This document shows positions 1 to 11,431 of a stretch of 64,000 bases of DNA, piece by piece. The position numbers and the translations under genes are program-made. This DNA is from Phytophthora quininea (taxonomy: Eukaryota > Oomycota > Peronosporomycetes > Peronosporales > Peronosporaceae). The stretch is from assembly GCA_011947345.1 (NCBI GenBank), contig JAAVTG010000693.1, positions 186,001-250,000 of the forward strand, read 5' to 3'. The stretch's first letter is position 1. The number at the start of each line of letters is the position of its first letter. The notes beneath the pieces are model-generated. The model ran no database searches, had not been told where the DNA came from, and saw nothing but the letters and a program-made list of their open reading frames with translations.

Positions 1-1
1 C

Positions 2-121
2 ATTGACTTGCTCACAGCGCTTGGTGTGTGCGTCAGCAGCAAGAGGCAGATCCGCTGCAGTAGCGTCTTGGAGCTGACGCGGACCTTTCGAGCTCTGCGC
101 GATATCGAGTCCAGCAGCTGA
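2..121 (+). CDS. 3' end of a gene cut by the left edge (unrecognised)
   Basis: An open frame with no start runs from base 2 to a TGA at 119-121 and would encode 39 residues ending in RALRDIESSS. It has balanced composition (Leu, Arg, Ser, two Cys) and could be the C-terminus of a protein whose body lies left of the window. No domain can be recognised. A reverse-strand frame covering 33-254 is Ser/Cys/Arg-rich and looks like a shadow. This call rests only on an open frame at the edge. Confidence 0.3.
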   Translation: MDLLTALGVCVSSKRQIRCSSVLELTRTFRALRDIESSS

Positions 122-569
122 TGGACGTTCTCCGAAACGAGTCTGCACAGCGCAGCGAGCTGGTCCAGAATCCACCGCGAGCCAGACAGCAGACCACAAT
201 GCAAAAGCTACGAACGACAGTCAGAGAGCGAGTTGGCGTGTAGGGCGAGGACACGCACCATGAACGTCGGCCGTGTGCTTATCGGGCCTCAACGTAGGCC
301 TCAGCGGTGCACTTTTGAGTCTGCTCTATCCTTTAGTCTGCCTGCTGCAGCGGGGAGGTAGGTGCTCGCAGCTATAAAGCCCAGGAGCTTGACGTCCTTT
401 CCCAAAAGTTGAAGTGCTGAATCTGTGACGTGTGAGCGCTCAACCGTCGATGCTTGTCAAGATGGTGCCCCATCTGCATGGAAACCAATGCCACTACACC
501 AAGTTGCCCTCCGCGAATAAAATAGTTACTTGTTAGTTCTACCTTCTACTTGATTGTCGATCCTCTTCG
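122..569. other. Intergenic, nothing recognised
   Basis: I see no convincing coding frame, RNA gene or repeat here. It lies between the possible 3' end at the left edge and the 3' end of the minus-strand DUF1772 gene, so it probably contains both 3' untranslated regions. Confidence 0.5.
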
Positions 570-1082
570 CTATGCCTTGAGCGCAGGCGTCCGGTCACCT
601 CCGCAGGCCATGGCCAGCAGCATCCCAGAGAACGCCAAGACACTGGCGCCCGCCCGTACAGCGTGCAGCTTTCCCCACCGCTTGAGCATCTCCTGCATCC
701 ATGAGTGGCCGCGGTGCACGCAGCGCTTCGAGTCCACGAGCTTGTCGTTGAGCGCCAACATCTTGAGCAGTGTGAAGGGCACGATGCCCGTCATGAGGCA
801 GCCACAGCAGAGCCAAAGCCGTGGTGAGCCGGCGCTTGGGCCTCGCCGCTTCTGAAGCACCGACACTAACACGGCACTCACACCGCTGCCTAGCGCCACG
901 GGCCCCTGCATGCGTGCGGCGTAGAAGTACATGCGTCTGAAGAAGGGGGCTTGGAAGACCAGCGCGTCCGTCTCCAACAACGCCGGGTGCTGGGCCACGC
1001 TGATGAACATGGCAGCACCGGCGAAGATGCCTGCCAGGCCGGTGGCGGCCAGCTGAGCCAGCGCCTCCGCGTCCACAGCCAT
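570..1082 (-). CDS. DUF1772 (anthrone-oxygenase-like) membrane protein
   Basis: Single-exon gene of 170 residues. The start is placed at the ATG at 1082 (MAVDAEALAQLAATGL), because upstream in-frame codons look non-coding. The protein has three to four hydrophobic helices: residues ~8-27 (TGLAGIFAGAAMFISVA), ~58-76, ~88-108 and ~145-163. The first helix followed by QHPALLE matches the N-terminal pattern of DUF1772 proteins, where a GxxAGxAxYIxxxxHPA segment is typical. DUF1772 includes fungal anthrone oxygenase-like proteins; the substrate here is unknown and the reaction should not be assumed. The gene is divergent from the TPGS1-like gene, with only 110 bp between start codons. Confidence 0.7.
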   Translation of the reverse strand: MAVDAEALAQLAATGLAGIFAGAAMFISVAQHPALLETDALVFQAPFFRRMYFYAARMQGPVALGSGVSAVLVSVLQKRRGPSAGSPRLWLCCGCLMTGIVPFTLLKMLALNDKLVDSKRCVHRGHSWMQEMLKRWGKLHAVRAGASVLAFSGMLLAMACGGDRTPALKA

Positions 1083-1192
1083 GGGGCACGAGTGGATGGA
1101 CCGAGGTGTTCTTACACCAGCGGGATAGTGCGCGGTTGCTTTGCAGGTCAACGGTTTCAAAAATAGCACGTCTTAGACGGACATGTGAGACG
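1083..1192. promoter_or_regulatory. Short bidirectional promoter region
   Basis: Only 110 bp separate the start codons of the divergent DUF1772 and TPGS1-like genes, so both must be transcribed from this stretch. I see no clear oomycete initiator match. The assignment rests on geometry alone. Confidence 0.4.
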
Positions 1193-2320
1193 ATGTTTAG
1201 AACACCTTTTGGAGCGGTGGACCACTTCAACATGAGCGACGGCTTGAGCCGCGCGCAGGCGGAGAGGCTCATTGCCAGCGCGTACCGGATCCCACTGGAT
1301 GGGAGTAGTGGCGTGAAGCCTGCAGAGAGCGCTCCGAAGCTGCGGGCTCTCACACCACTGCCGCCACGGGGCTTGACGCCGCTTGTGGCGTCGGCCAGCG
1401 ACTTTTACCTGCAGCAGTCGGGCGTCCAGTTCTATGTGGAAGATCTGGTGCAGCAGCTGCAAGACAAACGGCCGGAGAACGCCGCACAGTTCATTGCCAA
1501 CTACTTTGCCGCAGTGGTGAGAGGCGTCAACATTAAAGGGAGAGTCTTTGAGTACGTCAACGGCTGTCTGCAGAACCGCATCGCCTTCCTCTCGCAGCTG
1601 CAACGGAGTTACGCCAAGATCGACCAGAGTATGGGTGAGAAGACGGGAATTGTTACCAGATAGCGCAGTTTGGATGCTTATGATTTCTTTATTGCAGCTC
1701 TCTCGGTCGGGGATTTCACGGAGATGCTGTGGTGTCAATGCAGAGACTTGCCGCCGCAACTGGTGAAGCAGGCGACGTGCCATTTACCGATGGGTGAGGA
1801 CGGACAACGGCGCGCTCCATTACGGACGCTGCTGGCGGTGTTTAGTGCCTGCTTCTTCTATAATGGTAGGACGATGCTGTTGCTGCACAGAGCATTGCAG
1901 CTGACACTTGATTGCTGGCAGAGTTCTTGAACAAGACGTTCGATGTCTACAATGACAATACGGCGTCCAGTGCTAACACCGTCACTACCGACCGCATCGT
2001 TGCTCGACTACGAGTCGTATCCCAGCAGAACACGTACGTGAAACTTCAAAACATGTGAAAAAAAAGATAGCTAACACCTTCGTGATAGCTTCAACATCCC
2101 GCCCATGGTCCAAGTCGAGCAGATCGTCGCCAAGAGCCCCAATTTCAACGAGGTTTCTCATCCTAATGCCCATTGTTCCGAAGATGCATTAACGACATGG
2201 TGGTGTCCACAGTTCTGCCGCCAGTTCTACGAGAACCCCGAAATCACCGCCTCCATTGTCAATCTGCAACTTGCCTTTCAAAACTCGCGCCATCTGTTAA
2301 GTAAAAGTTTTTTATTATAA
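1193..2320 (+). CDS. TPGS1: Tubulin polyglutamylase complex subunit 1-like protein
   Basis: Spliced gene starting at ATG 1193. Supported introns are 1635-1697, 1866-1921, 2034-2088 and 2153-2212, all GT-AG and frame-preserving; the stop is at 2320. Residues ~70-110 (FYVEDLVQQLQDKRPENAAQ and following) form an RII-alpha-like dimerisation/docking helix pair of the kind found in TPGS1, which helps hold the TTLL1 polyglutamylase complex that adds glutamate chains to axonemal and basal-body tubulin. The rest (FLNKTFDVY, QIVAKSPNFNE, FYENPEITASIVNLQLAFQ) fits the family's helical C-terminal part. Oomycetes have flagellated zoospores, so an axonemal role is plausible. The alternative is another docking-domain cilium protein. 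The exact use of the last intron is less certain. Confidence 0.6.
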
Positions 2321-2356
2321 TTCCTACTATTTGCCCAAAATCGTCATTCCTCCAAG

Positions 2357-4406
2357 ATGTTCAGCCGTCCTGGCGACCGCTTCGGCGGGCGAGGCTCCTC
2401 CTTGCGCTCGGACGAGAACCGCCGCCCCAACTTCGCGCGCTCGCCGTCCCCGGCCGTCGATGTGGATATGAAGGACGCCATCACCTCGTCCAACCGCTTT
2501 CAGCGCCCGTCTCCTGCCACGTCGACGTCCTCTGCCTCCACCTTCGGCTTCCAACGACCGGCACTAAGAGAGCGACCTGCCAGCTACAGAACGACAGCCC
2601 CCAGTACATTAACATATTTGAAATTTGCTTATCTAGAGAGGTTAAACTAACGCTGCTGTGACTGCAGGTCGGTTGTTGGCGCCGACGGCATCATCATTGG
2701 CACACCGGAAGGCCCCAGTAACCTCTACAACTGCAGGATCAACAGGCTCTACTGCGTCCTATGCTAGACCGACTTATAGTAGCGGAGCTGGCAAATTCCA
2801 ATCGAGAGTTCCATCGCCAGCGAGCAGGTTCCAATCGTCTGCAGGCTCTACGTCAAAGACGGCCTCTAGAGCTGGTTACAGTGGGGCTAATAGGTTCCAG
2901 ACAGGAGCTACGTCGACACATCGGACTTACGGACAAACACAGCAGGATACACCACCAACTCCCCAACAGATGAGGACACGGAGATGGAAGCGACTCCACC
3001 TCCGGCTCCGATGGAAACTGATCAGCCGCAGCAACGACAACCCCCGAAGGCGTGGAGTCTGGACGATTTTGAAATTGGACGCGAATTGGGGACGGGCAAG
3101 TTCGGACGAGTGTACCTTGCTAGAGAAAAGAGCTCTCACATGGTGGTGGCACTGAAAGTACTGGTGAAAGACCAGTTGAAGACAGCAGGGTGGCGCATCA
3201 GCTGCGCAAGGAAGTGGAGATTCACTCTCGTATTCGCCACGAGAATATATTGCCGCTGTATGCTACTTTCCAAGATACTACTCGAGGTAAGCTAATTCAT
3301 TGGAATGACAAGGCACAAGACTTACGCACTGACTTGGTACTGCAGTGTACCTTGTGATGAAGTACGCTGGAGGTGGTGACTTGTATAAGAAGATGCGAAA
3401 CATGCCTGGAAGACGGTACGCATTGCTCAGGCAACGAATACTATTTTCTTTTCTTTGCACTTATAGATGCCACGCTTTGATCTTAGCTTTCCCGAACGGC
3501 AGGCTATGCTGTACGTTTCTCAACTTGTCAGGTAAGAGCTGTTGGATATAGTGTCTTGTACGGTGCGTAATGAGTTTAACAAGCATTTATTATGCCTTTG
3601 TGTAGTGCATTGGAGGCGTGTCATCAGCAGCACGTTGTCCACCGCGACATTAAGCCAGAAAACCTACTCTTGTCACAGGAGGTGCGTGCTGTTTGAGTTT
3701 AATTGCTGCTTGTTGCTGACTTTGCTATCTACATATCAGGGTACTATTCAGCTCGGCGATTTTGGCTGGTCTTCAGCCAATGTCACTCCAGCGTGAGTTA
3801 CGAGATGTCCGAATACTCGGTTGCGAGCTGGAATGCTAATTTCTTATCTGATAGGAGCCGCCGCGATACCCTTTGCGGCACTTTAGATTATTTGTCTCCA
3901 GAAATGATTCGGGTATCGAGAAGCCTGCTGGCCTTCGCTTTGTTGCGCTCTCAGACTAATGTTCGTGTTTCGTTTTGTGCAGGGAGAGAAATACGACGAA
4001 TCCGTGGACATTTGGGCTGTCGGAATCATCATGTTCGAACTCCTGGTCGGCAAGCCACCTTTCGAGGCCCCGGTACGCCAGCTCCATCTTTATTTGATGT
4101 CTTCAGATTACCAACGTGGTGTGCAAATTACTCGCATGACAGGGCCAAAGCGAGACCATTGAGCTCATCACTGAGGGCCAGCTCTTCGTGCCCCCTTCTG
4201 TATCCCTGCCTGCCAAGGACTTGATCCAGCGGGTGTGTGTGTCAAACGCTGTACTGTGGTTCATGTCCACCTCGTTAATGCCGTCTTCTTTGCTGTGATA
4301 GATCCTTCAGAAGCTCCCGCAGAAGCGTCCTTCCCTACAGGAAATCAAGACGCACCGTTGGTTCGCCCCGCTCGCCCTTCGTCAGCGATCTCGACGCGGT
4401 CTTTAA
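2357..4406 (+). CDS. AURK: Aurora-family serine/threonine kinase (frame breaks)
   Basis: Mitotic kinase with a Ser/Thr-rich basic N-terminal extension and a full kinase domain. The P-loop [13 protein letters not shown] lies in the exon ending at 3286. Later exons carry [15 protein letters not shown], the activation loop [17 protein letters not shown] with its phosphorylatable Thr, and the C-lobe. Clear introns: 2604-2667, 3287-3345, 3532-3605, 3682-3739, 3793-3854, 3913-3982, 4073-4142, 4233-4301; one more sits at about 3416-3466. The reading frame breaks near 2962 (C run), near 3189 (G run, in the N-lobe between the beta-3 Lys strand and helix C) and probably at the 3415 donor. Each looks like one missing base, and the kinase motifs on both sides are intact, so sequencing error is likelier than decay. 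The RRDTLCGT loop and DFGW favour Aurora over Polo or PKA kinases. Confidence 0.88.
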
Positions 4407-5039
4407 AAACAACCTTCCCATTAACGCCTGGTACAACATACAACAGCAGTCCAGGCAGCGTGGCTGTAGTGGTTCGTTGCCGTTACCGTTGCCTCCTTGC
4501 GTACTCAATACATGTTGCATTTTCACAATCGTTCTGCCTCACGCAACCCCGATTTCCATGCTCCCCTGCTACACCCGTAATTCAGCCCCCAAAACATTGC
4601 ATTCTTAGGCCCAGTTTTTCTCGGGCTCTACGCATCGAATAGAGACGATTCTTGCGTGTACCAGCAGCCCCGATGCGCTTGAACGTATAGTAGGGCTTAA
4701 CGCACCGCGTGCGGACCCTCCCTGTACGCAACAGGCGCCGGAAGACAGCGCGGAGCGCGCCATCACTAGTGATGCTTTTCAATTGTGCTCGAGTTCCCAA
4801 AATCCGGTATGCCGATCGAAAACACTTCACCGTGTTTTAGCATTGCGTCTCATCACTTTGATTGGTTTTACTATCGCGCCGTATGCTAGAAATCCGCAGC
4901 CCACCTGCTTCTGGCACGCATTTTGGCTCAGTGTAGAAATCGCTGGCCCCAGCGCCCCGCCTTCATACCATGCCGGCAGAAAAAGCGTGAAGAGAAGGAA
5001 GCCCTCAGTCCCCGTGGATCCAGCCCGGCCGCAGCCGCC
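4407..5039. other. Intergenic, no gene supported
   Basis: This holds the Aurora 3' region and the SIZ1 5' region. A minus-strand frame (4582-4830) rich in Arg (ALRAVFRRLLRTGRV) faintly recalls small basic mitochondrial proteins but has no family match I can defend. The sequence just before 5040 is GC-rich and fits a 5' untranslated leader of the SUMO ligase gene. Confidence 0.4.
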
Positions 5040-7409
5040 ATGAACGACCCGGCGCACCTGCAGCTGCGCGGCATCCGCCAGCGCCTCAACATGCTGCGCA
5101 TGCCGGAGCTGCGCAACATCCTCATGGACCTGAACCTGGCGCGCTCCGGCCGCAAGTCGGAGCTCGTGGACCGCATCGCGTTGGAGCTCGAGGTGCGTCC
5201 GCCATGCTACTAAACATATTGAAATAACGTTAATATTTCTAACTATCTGACAGTCGTTCGCGGACAAGTCTCGCGGCTCCAGCTCCGCCGCCTTCTACGC
5301 CGAGCGACTGGCCGCCGGCATGCTCAGTATCGACCGCCAGTCCAACCCGAGACACGCGCCCTTGCCGCCGTCGCCCAGAACGCCCCCAACCAAGTTGTGT
5401 ACCACAACCACATGCCGCAGGCGCAGGTGGTCAACCGATACGCGCCTCCCCAGCCGAATAGGATGCCGCAGAGACCAGTGGCCACGTACACCAGGAACAT
5501 CCCGACTAGTATGCCCTACGGGGTGAATGCTGTTGCCACTGCTAATGGAGCAGGAGTAATCCCACTTAGTGGAGTGGATTTGTATAATCCAAGGAAGAGT
5601 GCGGCGCTGGGAGGAGCGAGGTGCTTCTGTCCGTCGCAAAATGTCACCGGGAAGGTGGTGACGTGCATTGATTGTGGAGTCGGCGTCCATGCCAAATGCC
5701 ACCAATTGATCACGGTAAGATACGGCTAAATGTCAACTTTGGGAGGATAGGAACTAATGTTTTTGTTTGATTGCAGCTTCTTGGAGACTGGTACTGTGAA
5801 CTATGTCGGGCCAAGACCTACGACCCGTTCTATCGCGTACAGAAGACGGTCATGCCTGCAAACTTTGTGCGGTTTGCCAAGTCCACGTGCTCCTTCCGGA
5901 TAGAATACTACGTCACGGACAATGACCTGAACAGCATGTATGCCAAGCGAGACCCGAAGCCTGGAGCGATGACACCGGGCTCGTTGGAGCTACAACTGCG
6001 ATGTTTCGCCTTGAAGGAGGATCTCGGAGCAGGCCACTGCTGGCCAGCGTGCACACAACTAACTGTGAATGGCTTTGGCGTCCCAATCACACAACGTGCG
6101 CCACCCGGACACGCCAACCCGTCCAAAGTGCTTCGAGAACTGCCAGCGAATATCTTTCAGTACACGAGGGTTGGACGAAACGTGATTGATATTCGAACAA
6201 ACGAGAATCCGAGTGTGTTTGGATTCTTGGTGCAGATCGTGGAGACGCGAAACATCAACGATCTGATCAACGAAGTGAAAGAGGCATCGAAGCACTTGAC
6301 GTACGAGACTGCAAAGCAGGAGGTCATCAAGTCTTTTGGCAGCGAGGATGATGACGATATCGTCGCCACATGCACAATGCTGTCCGTCCGCTGTCCACTG
6401 GGCTTGTGTGTGATTAACCTCCCTGCGCGAGGCGTGCACTGCAAACACTTGCAGTGCTTTGACCTGAAAACGTTTATGATGTTCAGTAAGAAGGCGCGAT
6501 CCAAGGCGTGGCGGTGTACAGTGTGTCATCATGTACGCAACGTTGCTCCGTTGATTGTTTATACTTGCCTCGACTAACGCATTGTTATGATCCTCAGTTT
6601 ATCAAAGTAGCAGACTTGCGCATTGATCCTTATTTAAAGAAGCTTCTGGCGGAGGTTGCAGGCGAAGACGAGTTGGAGGAAGTCGAGATCTTCCCAGACG
6701 GCTCTTGGAAACGGAGGGAAGATGGCGAGACTGTACCGGAGCCTCCTACGAAGAGAGTCAAAGCCGAGCAAGCGGTGGTAGGCACACCTGCGACGAATGG
6801 AACACCGGTAGCTGCAGCGTCCACACATCATGAGGAACCTGGGTCCAGCACTTCAGCTCCAGTGATTGACTTGCTTTCCAGCGACGATGAAGACGACGAC
6901 GACACACCCACAAGTGCCGCGCCAACGTCGTCTTCACCAATCTTGCTCGACGATGACATCGACATTTTGACGGTGAACAGCGACGCGTGGGATACGCCGC
7001 CAGCGTCCGCCGCGGGGGCTGCAAACACTGCCAACGGCGACGGTAATTGCGGTGAGTACTTCCCGTTCCCCTTGGACGAGAATTTATTTCCCTCAAATGG
7101 CTCGGCAGCGAATAACAACGGTGGCTCGTCGTGGATGTACTCAGTGCCTGTGAGTACGATCGTCAGCAGCATGCCGCCGCCAAGATCGACTGGGGGTCAA
7201 GTGCGTCGACCATCTCGCCGCCGCAGGAGGTCATGAACGCGTCCGAGTCAAATCTGGCCTCGTCGATGGCGAGTCTGTCGAGGAACCACCCCAACGTGAG
7301 CAATCCGTTCGACCAGCGCCAGCGACGCCAAGCACGGCCACCGCCCAAGCCCCAGACAATGCCCAACGACATGGATATCATTTGTTTACTGGACAGCGAT
7401 AGTGACTAA
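5040..7409 (+). CDS. SIZ1: PIAS/SIZ-type SUMO E3 ligase (SAP-PHD-PINIT-SP-RING)
   Basis: SUMO ligase with the plant SIZ1 domain order. Exon 1 (5040-5192) encodes a SAP helix pair (RQRLNMLRMPELRNILMDLN). A PHD finger follows (CFCPSQNVTGKVVTC...CELC), split by the intron 5715-5776. Next comes a PINIT region (~5830-6300) and an SP-RING (CPLGLCVINLPARG, CKHLQCFD, WRCTVC) just before the intron 6533-6597. The tail has two acidic SUMO-interaction motifs, VIDLLSSDDED and DIICLLDSDSD at the very end. The SP-RING recruits the Ubc9-type E2; SAP binds DNA or chromatin; PHD domains of SIZ1 read histone tails. After intron 1 the frame is reached either by a 135-bp intron (5193-5327) or by an intron ending at 5253 plus a one-base break. 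Another frame change near 7150 precedes the last 80 codons. The product is presumably nuclear. Confidence 0.87.
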
Positions 7410-7577
7410 TCGAGTTTGCAACGAGCTTAATCGGACTGTAGTGTGTTACCGCTTGATTCAGCTTGCAGTAGTTGCCGTCAAGTGGTCACTTTTGTGGTGT
7501 ACGGTACATTAAAACACACAAATAATTAGGACCAGTCGCCAATTTCGTTGGAATCGAGGAGGCTCAAGCTTGGGGCC

Positions 7578-9468
7578 ATGTCGTCCACCGTGTTGGAGCA
7601 GCTGCGTGCCGAGCACGAGGAGATCGAGTACCTGGAGAGAGCCGTGGTGGCCACACTCAGCGAGAAGCCCCGCAATGTGCGTGCATTACTGCGGTCGAAG
7701 AGCGTCTCAACAAAGAGCTTCGTGTGATCATAACGTTTGTACACTCTTTTTGGACCATGTAGCATCGCGGCCGCGTGTTGCACAACCACAAAGTGAGCAA
7801 CTTGCTCAATGAAGTGACCAAGCGCAGCGCGCACGTCAAGGAGCTCTACGACGATGAGGACGGGTGCGTCTCTGTTGCCCTTCAATAAATGGGTTTGGTC
7901 TCTAATTTTATGATACTACAGGATGTTTGCCGAGGAGACGGAGCACATGCGTGGAAGAGCAGTGTTCACTTCATTCTATGAGCAGCTGAAGGCTGTTCGC
8001 TCGTTCCACCGCAAGTATCCGAACGCGACGGTCTCCCACGAGCCAAACTTGGAGGAAATTCTAAACCCCAACATCCAGGTATGAAGATTATTTTATTTTA
8101 CATTTGTTATCGTATATTTTTGTTATTGATTTTTATGATTATGTGCTTTAGTTTTCAGGCGAGGAGCATTTCGGCAAGTACGTGGACTTGAACGAGTTCT
8201 ACATGCGGTTTCTGAACATTCCGGAGTTCAAATGGTGCGTTTCACAATAAGCAAAGGCTTCCTTGTTGTGTTACGATGTTAATGTTTGTTTGTTAGGCAA
8301 GCGCGTAAAACGCAGGAGGCTTTGGGCAAGCGTAGTAGGACAGGGAGAAGGAAGCAGGCGGAGAAGGCCTCGATCGATTACTTAGCCTATTTGGCCTCCT
8401 TCTCTGACTTTTCCGCGATTCCTGCGGCGCAAAAGGCGAAATCGACGCCATACCAACAGTATCTCAAGGACCTGAAGGAATATTTGCTGGATTTCTACCG
8501 TCGCACGCAGCCTCTGGTGGACCTCGACGATGTGATCGAGGAGACGTCCGCGAAATTCGAAAGGCAGTGGGCAATGCACGAAGTCACTGGTTGGGATCGA
8601 AAGGAAAACGGAAATGCGAATGCGAGCGACAACAGTGCTAAAGCGCACTTCTGCGAGCTTTGCAGCAAGCAGTTCAGCTCGGAAGGTGTGTTCAACGGTC
8701 ATCTGAATGGCAAGAAGCACAAAAAGTTCGCCGCTGCTGCAGCAGCATCGGGAAAGACTGCTGCTCAGAGCAACAACGCGGCGAACGATTCAAAGAAGGA
8801 GCTAGAGGCCAAGCAGAAAGCTATCGCGTTCGACGAGGTGTTGATCCGAAGGCTCTACGAGCTGTTGACTGAGGTTGTACATGCTACAATTTCTTACTTG
8901 GAGTTGAAGCAGACGCGCACCCACGAGGAACTGCAAGCGGAAATCGAGGAGGAGGAGGAAGGTGCCTTCTCCGATGTGGACGTTGAGAACGAGAACGAAG
9001 ACGTTGATGACGAGGAAGAGCAGTTCTATAACCCGCTCAATTTGCCCCTGGGCTGGGACGGAAAGCCGATTCCGTACTGGCTGTACAAGCTGCATGGCCT
9101 TGGCGTCGAGTACAAGTGCGAGATCTGCGGCAACCACAGCTACTGGGGACGCCGTGCGTTTGACCGCCACTTTCAGGAGTGGCGCCACGCCTTCGGTATG
9201 CGTTGTCTGAAGATCCCGAACACGAAGCACTTCCACGACATCACGCTGATGAGAGACGCTATCCAGCGTGAGTATTTACTATTTTCTGCAACGCTACTGT
9301 ATCTATAGAATTAACTGGCTTGTTGCGTCGACAGTGTACGAGAAGCTGAAAGACCAAATCGATTCCGAGAGCTGGAATGCTTCCAACGAAGAAGAATTCG
9401 AGGATTCCGAGGGCAACGTCCTCAACAGAAAGACGTACGAGGATTTGGCGCGCCAAGGGTTGCTGTAA
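7578..9468 (+). CDS. SF3A3: Splicing factor 3A subunit 3 (SF3a60/Prp9)
   Basis: Component of the U2 snRNP SF3a complex, needed for prespliceosome assembly at the branch site. Six exons join in frame without breaks: 7578-7676, 7763-7863, 7922-8078, 8152-8234, 8297-9267 and 9335-9468. Family landmarks are the N-terminal helical region, FSGEEHFGKYVDLNEFYMRF, the C2H2 zinc finger CELCSKQFSSEGVFNGHLNG, an acidic linker (EEEEEGAFSDVDVENENEDVD), and the C-terminal matrin/U1-type finger CEICGNHSYWGRRAFDRHFQ within the highly conserved PIPYWLYKLHGLG...KIPNTKHFHDI block. Length, about 510 residues, is normal. The acceptor for exon 4 is set at 8151 because this gives FSGEEH in frame; the AG at 8158 does not. 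All landmarks are intact. Confidence 0.95.
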
Positions 9469-9579
9469 GTGGAACTCCTTAGTGCAGGATAAAAGGTGAA
9501 GAGCCACACAATTTGCCACCGTGGAAGCCCATGAGATCACTCATTCAGGTTGTTTGTATTGCCTTTAGCCAGGTGGTGG

Positions 9580-11111
9580 CTACCGCTTCACCAGCTCAAT
9601 GCCCTGCTCTGTGTTGTATCCGTTGGGGCAGGTTCGCTGCTTGTACTTGACCATGGCCTGGTTGACAATTTTTGTGGTGGAGCACTCGATCCAGACCTCG
9701 TGCCGTTTGTGCACAATCGTCTCGATTGTTGTCGTATTCTCGAGTGTATCCCAGTCGGACGATGGAGGCACCATGAGCAGCGGGCTATCGCAGTTGACGA
9801 GCGTCTCTGGTAGGTCGTACTTGTAGTAGTAGTGACCCTTGTGGTCTCCTTCGACGAAGCCGTATTTCTGACAGTAGTGGATGCCTACAGGCGGGTCAGA
9901 TGGCATGACCACTGCTGAAGAATCGGTGCACGGGTTGGGCAGCGTCTCATCGACAAAGTCCCAGTACTCACGCTCGCCAATTGCCAACTTCGGGTGCGTG
10001 GGGCCCAAATGTGTCAGCAGCGTGTGCTTAATGTCATGGTTCGCTGCTGCCAACGTGTACGCGAACATCTCGACCATCCAGCCGTTGTCTACCTGACGAC
10101 CACGTACCACAAAGTCGCAGTAGTCGTCGATCATCTTCTCCATATCGTGTCTAGTCATGATGTACGGCGGGCCTGTGCTGGAATAGTATTCTCGGGCGTC
10201 TTCTCGACTCACATTCATGCACGGCTTGCCAGCACACACAGCTTCCAGTTTCTGACGATGTTGCTCCGCGTACCACCCGGAATTGAGATAATTGAACCAA
10301 TCTTGCGCAATGGCGACGCCGTCCGTGACCGTATCATTGACCAAGCCAAGATCCCGAGTCCCGTGGTAGTATTTAGTGACATCGCGTCCGGTATTCACCT
10401 CCAACGGCTTGAAGAAGACCATGTCTCCGTCGATGAGTGCGATGATTTCGTGTTGAACAGGTGGCTGTGCATTTTGCAGAAAGTGACGCAGCGCGAACGG
10501 TTTGTTGTACGGTGTGTAGTGGTCCGTCACGTTGGGTTGTGGGTGCGGCGAGTAGACGGCGTGAAGTGTCTTCGGAAGTCGTAGTAGAGCGTGGGTTCGC
10601 GCATGACTTCTTGGCGCTGGGCGTCCGAGCAGCCCGACAGGATCTGGGTGATCGGGCCTCTCTGTCCGACCGCGACGGCCGAGTATTGCAAGATGGTCTG
10701 CAGCGGCACTCGTCGGCCTTGGCTGCAGCTCATGCTGAAGACGATGTGCAGCTCGCTGCGGTCTTCGTCGCCCTGGTAGATGCTGCGAAGCGACGGTTGT
10801 TGTGGTGACGCTGCAGTAGAGCTCGGGGTGGTGACTGGTGCAGGCGCAGCGATCGGTGCGGTGGTGTTGTCGACAGGTTGGTGGTGGTTCTGCTGCTGCT
10901 TGGCCAGTAGTAGAGTGATGAGCTCGTTGACGATCTTGGAGTCTCTTTGCTGCTGCTGCTGCTGCTCGCTGGCTTGGTCGTAGTATGCGCTGGAGAGCAG
11001 GCCGCGGTAGTTGAACACACTCACCAGTGCGAACGACGTGAGCAGCAGCGCCAGCAGCAGCCAGAGCTTGTGCACGTGGGTCGAGCCTCGAGATTTCGAA
11101 GACACTCGCAT
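9580..11111 (-). CDS. HPAT/serine-galactosyltransferase-like glycosyltransferase
   Basis: Type II membrane glycosyltransferase, about 510 residues. The start at 11111 (MRVSSKSRG) puts one transmembrane anchor (LWLLLALLLTSFALVSVF) at residues ~15-32, followed by a Gln-rich stem. The catalytic part starts with ELHIVFSMSCSQGRRVPLQT and contains NKPFALRHFL, EIIALIDGDMVFFKPL (metal-binding acidic motif), YLNSGWYAEQ and NGWMVEMFAY. These match the layout of hydroxyproline O-arabinosyltransferases and peptidyl-serine alpha-galactosyltransferases, which act in the Golgi on secreted hydroxyproline-rich proteins. Sugar and acceptor cannot be told from sequence. The frame breaks once near 10565, where one missing base would explain it; homology continues directly on both sides. 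An upstream Met at 11144 is possible but less likely. Confidence 0.75.
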
Positions 11112-11144
11112 TGCCGGTATTGCTGGCAGACAGCTACGCGGCAA

Positions 11145-11431
11145 GAATGCGAATGACGCCGACGTCGATCAAGCGCTTCATTGTCCCTAACCCGCTCGAA
11201 TACTATCGCTAGTCGAACAGTCAGCAGACGGTTTAGTGGTAGATGCCACTAAATTGTCGTCATTAGAAATGAACTCACTTATTTTGACATGTTCCAATAC
11301 TGTAGGAGTTTAAACTGTGAGTTGTCTGGAGGTACATCCTGTCGTATCCCAGACGGAAATCTTGCTGGTGCATGCTTCGACGGACGCGGCTCGCCGGACT
11401 CCTTCGCCCTCAGACTGCTCGCTTCTCCACC
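11145..11431. other. Shared promoter region of divergent genes
   Basis: Divergent intergenic region between the glycosyltransferase and DJ-1. No coding frame or RNA gene is supported. Start codons are about 320 bp apart, so it probably contains both promoters; I could not identify specific elements. Confidence 0.4.

Noticed and set aside
4582..4830. Small Arg-rich minus-strand protein (possible mitochondrial ribosomal or LYR-type)
   Set aside because: The resemblance is only compositional; no motif holds and no splice structure supports it.
7147..7166. A 17-bp intron in the SIZ1-like gene that would restore the frame
   Set aside because: Far below the minimum intron size seen here; a one-base sequence error or an unrecognised splice is more likely.
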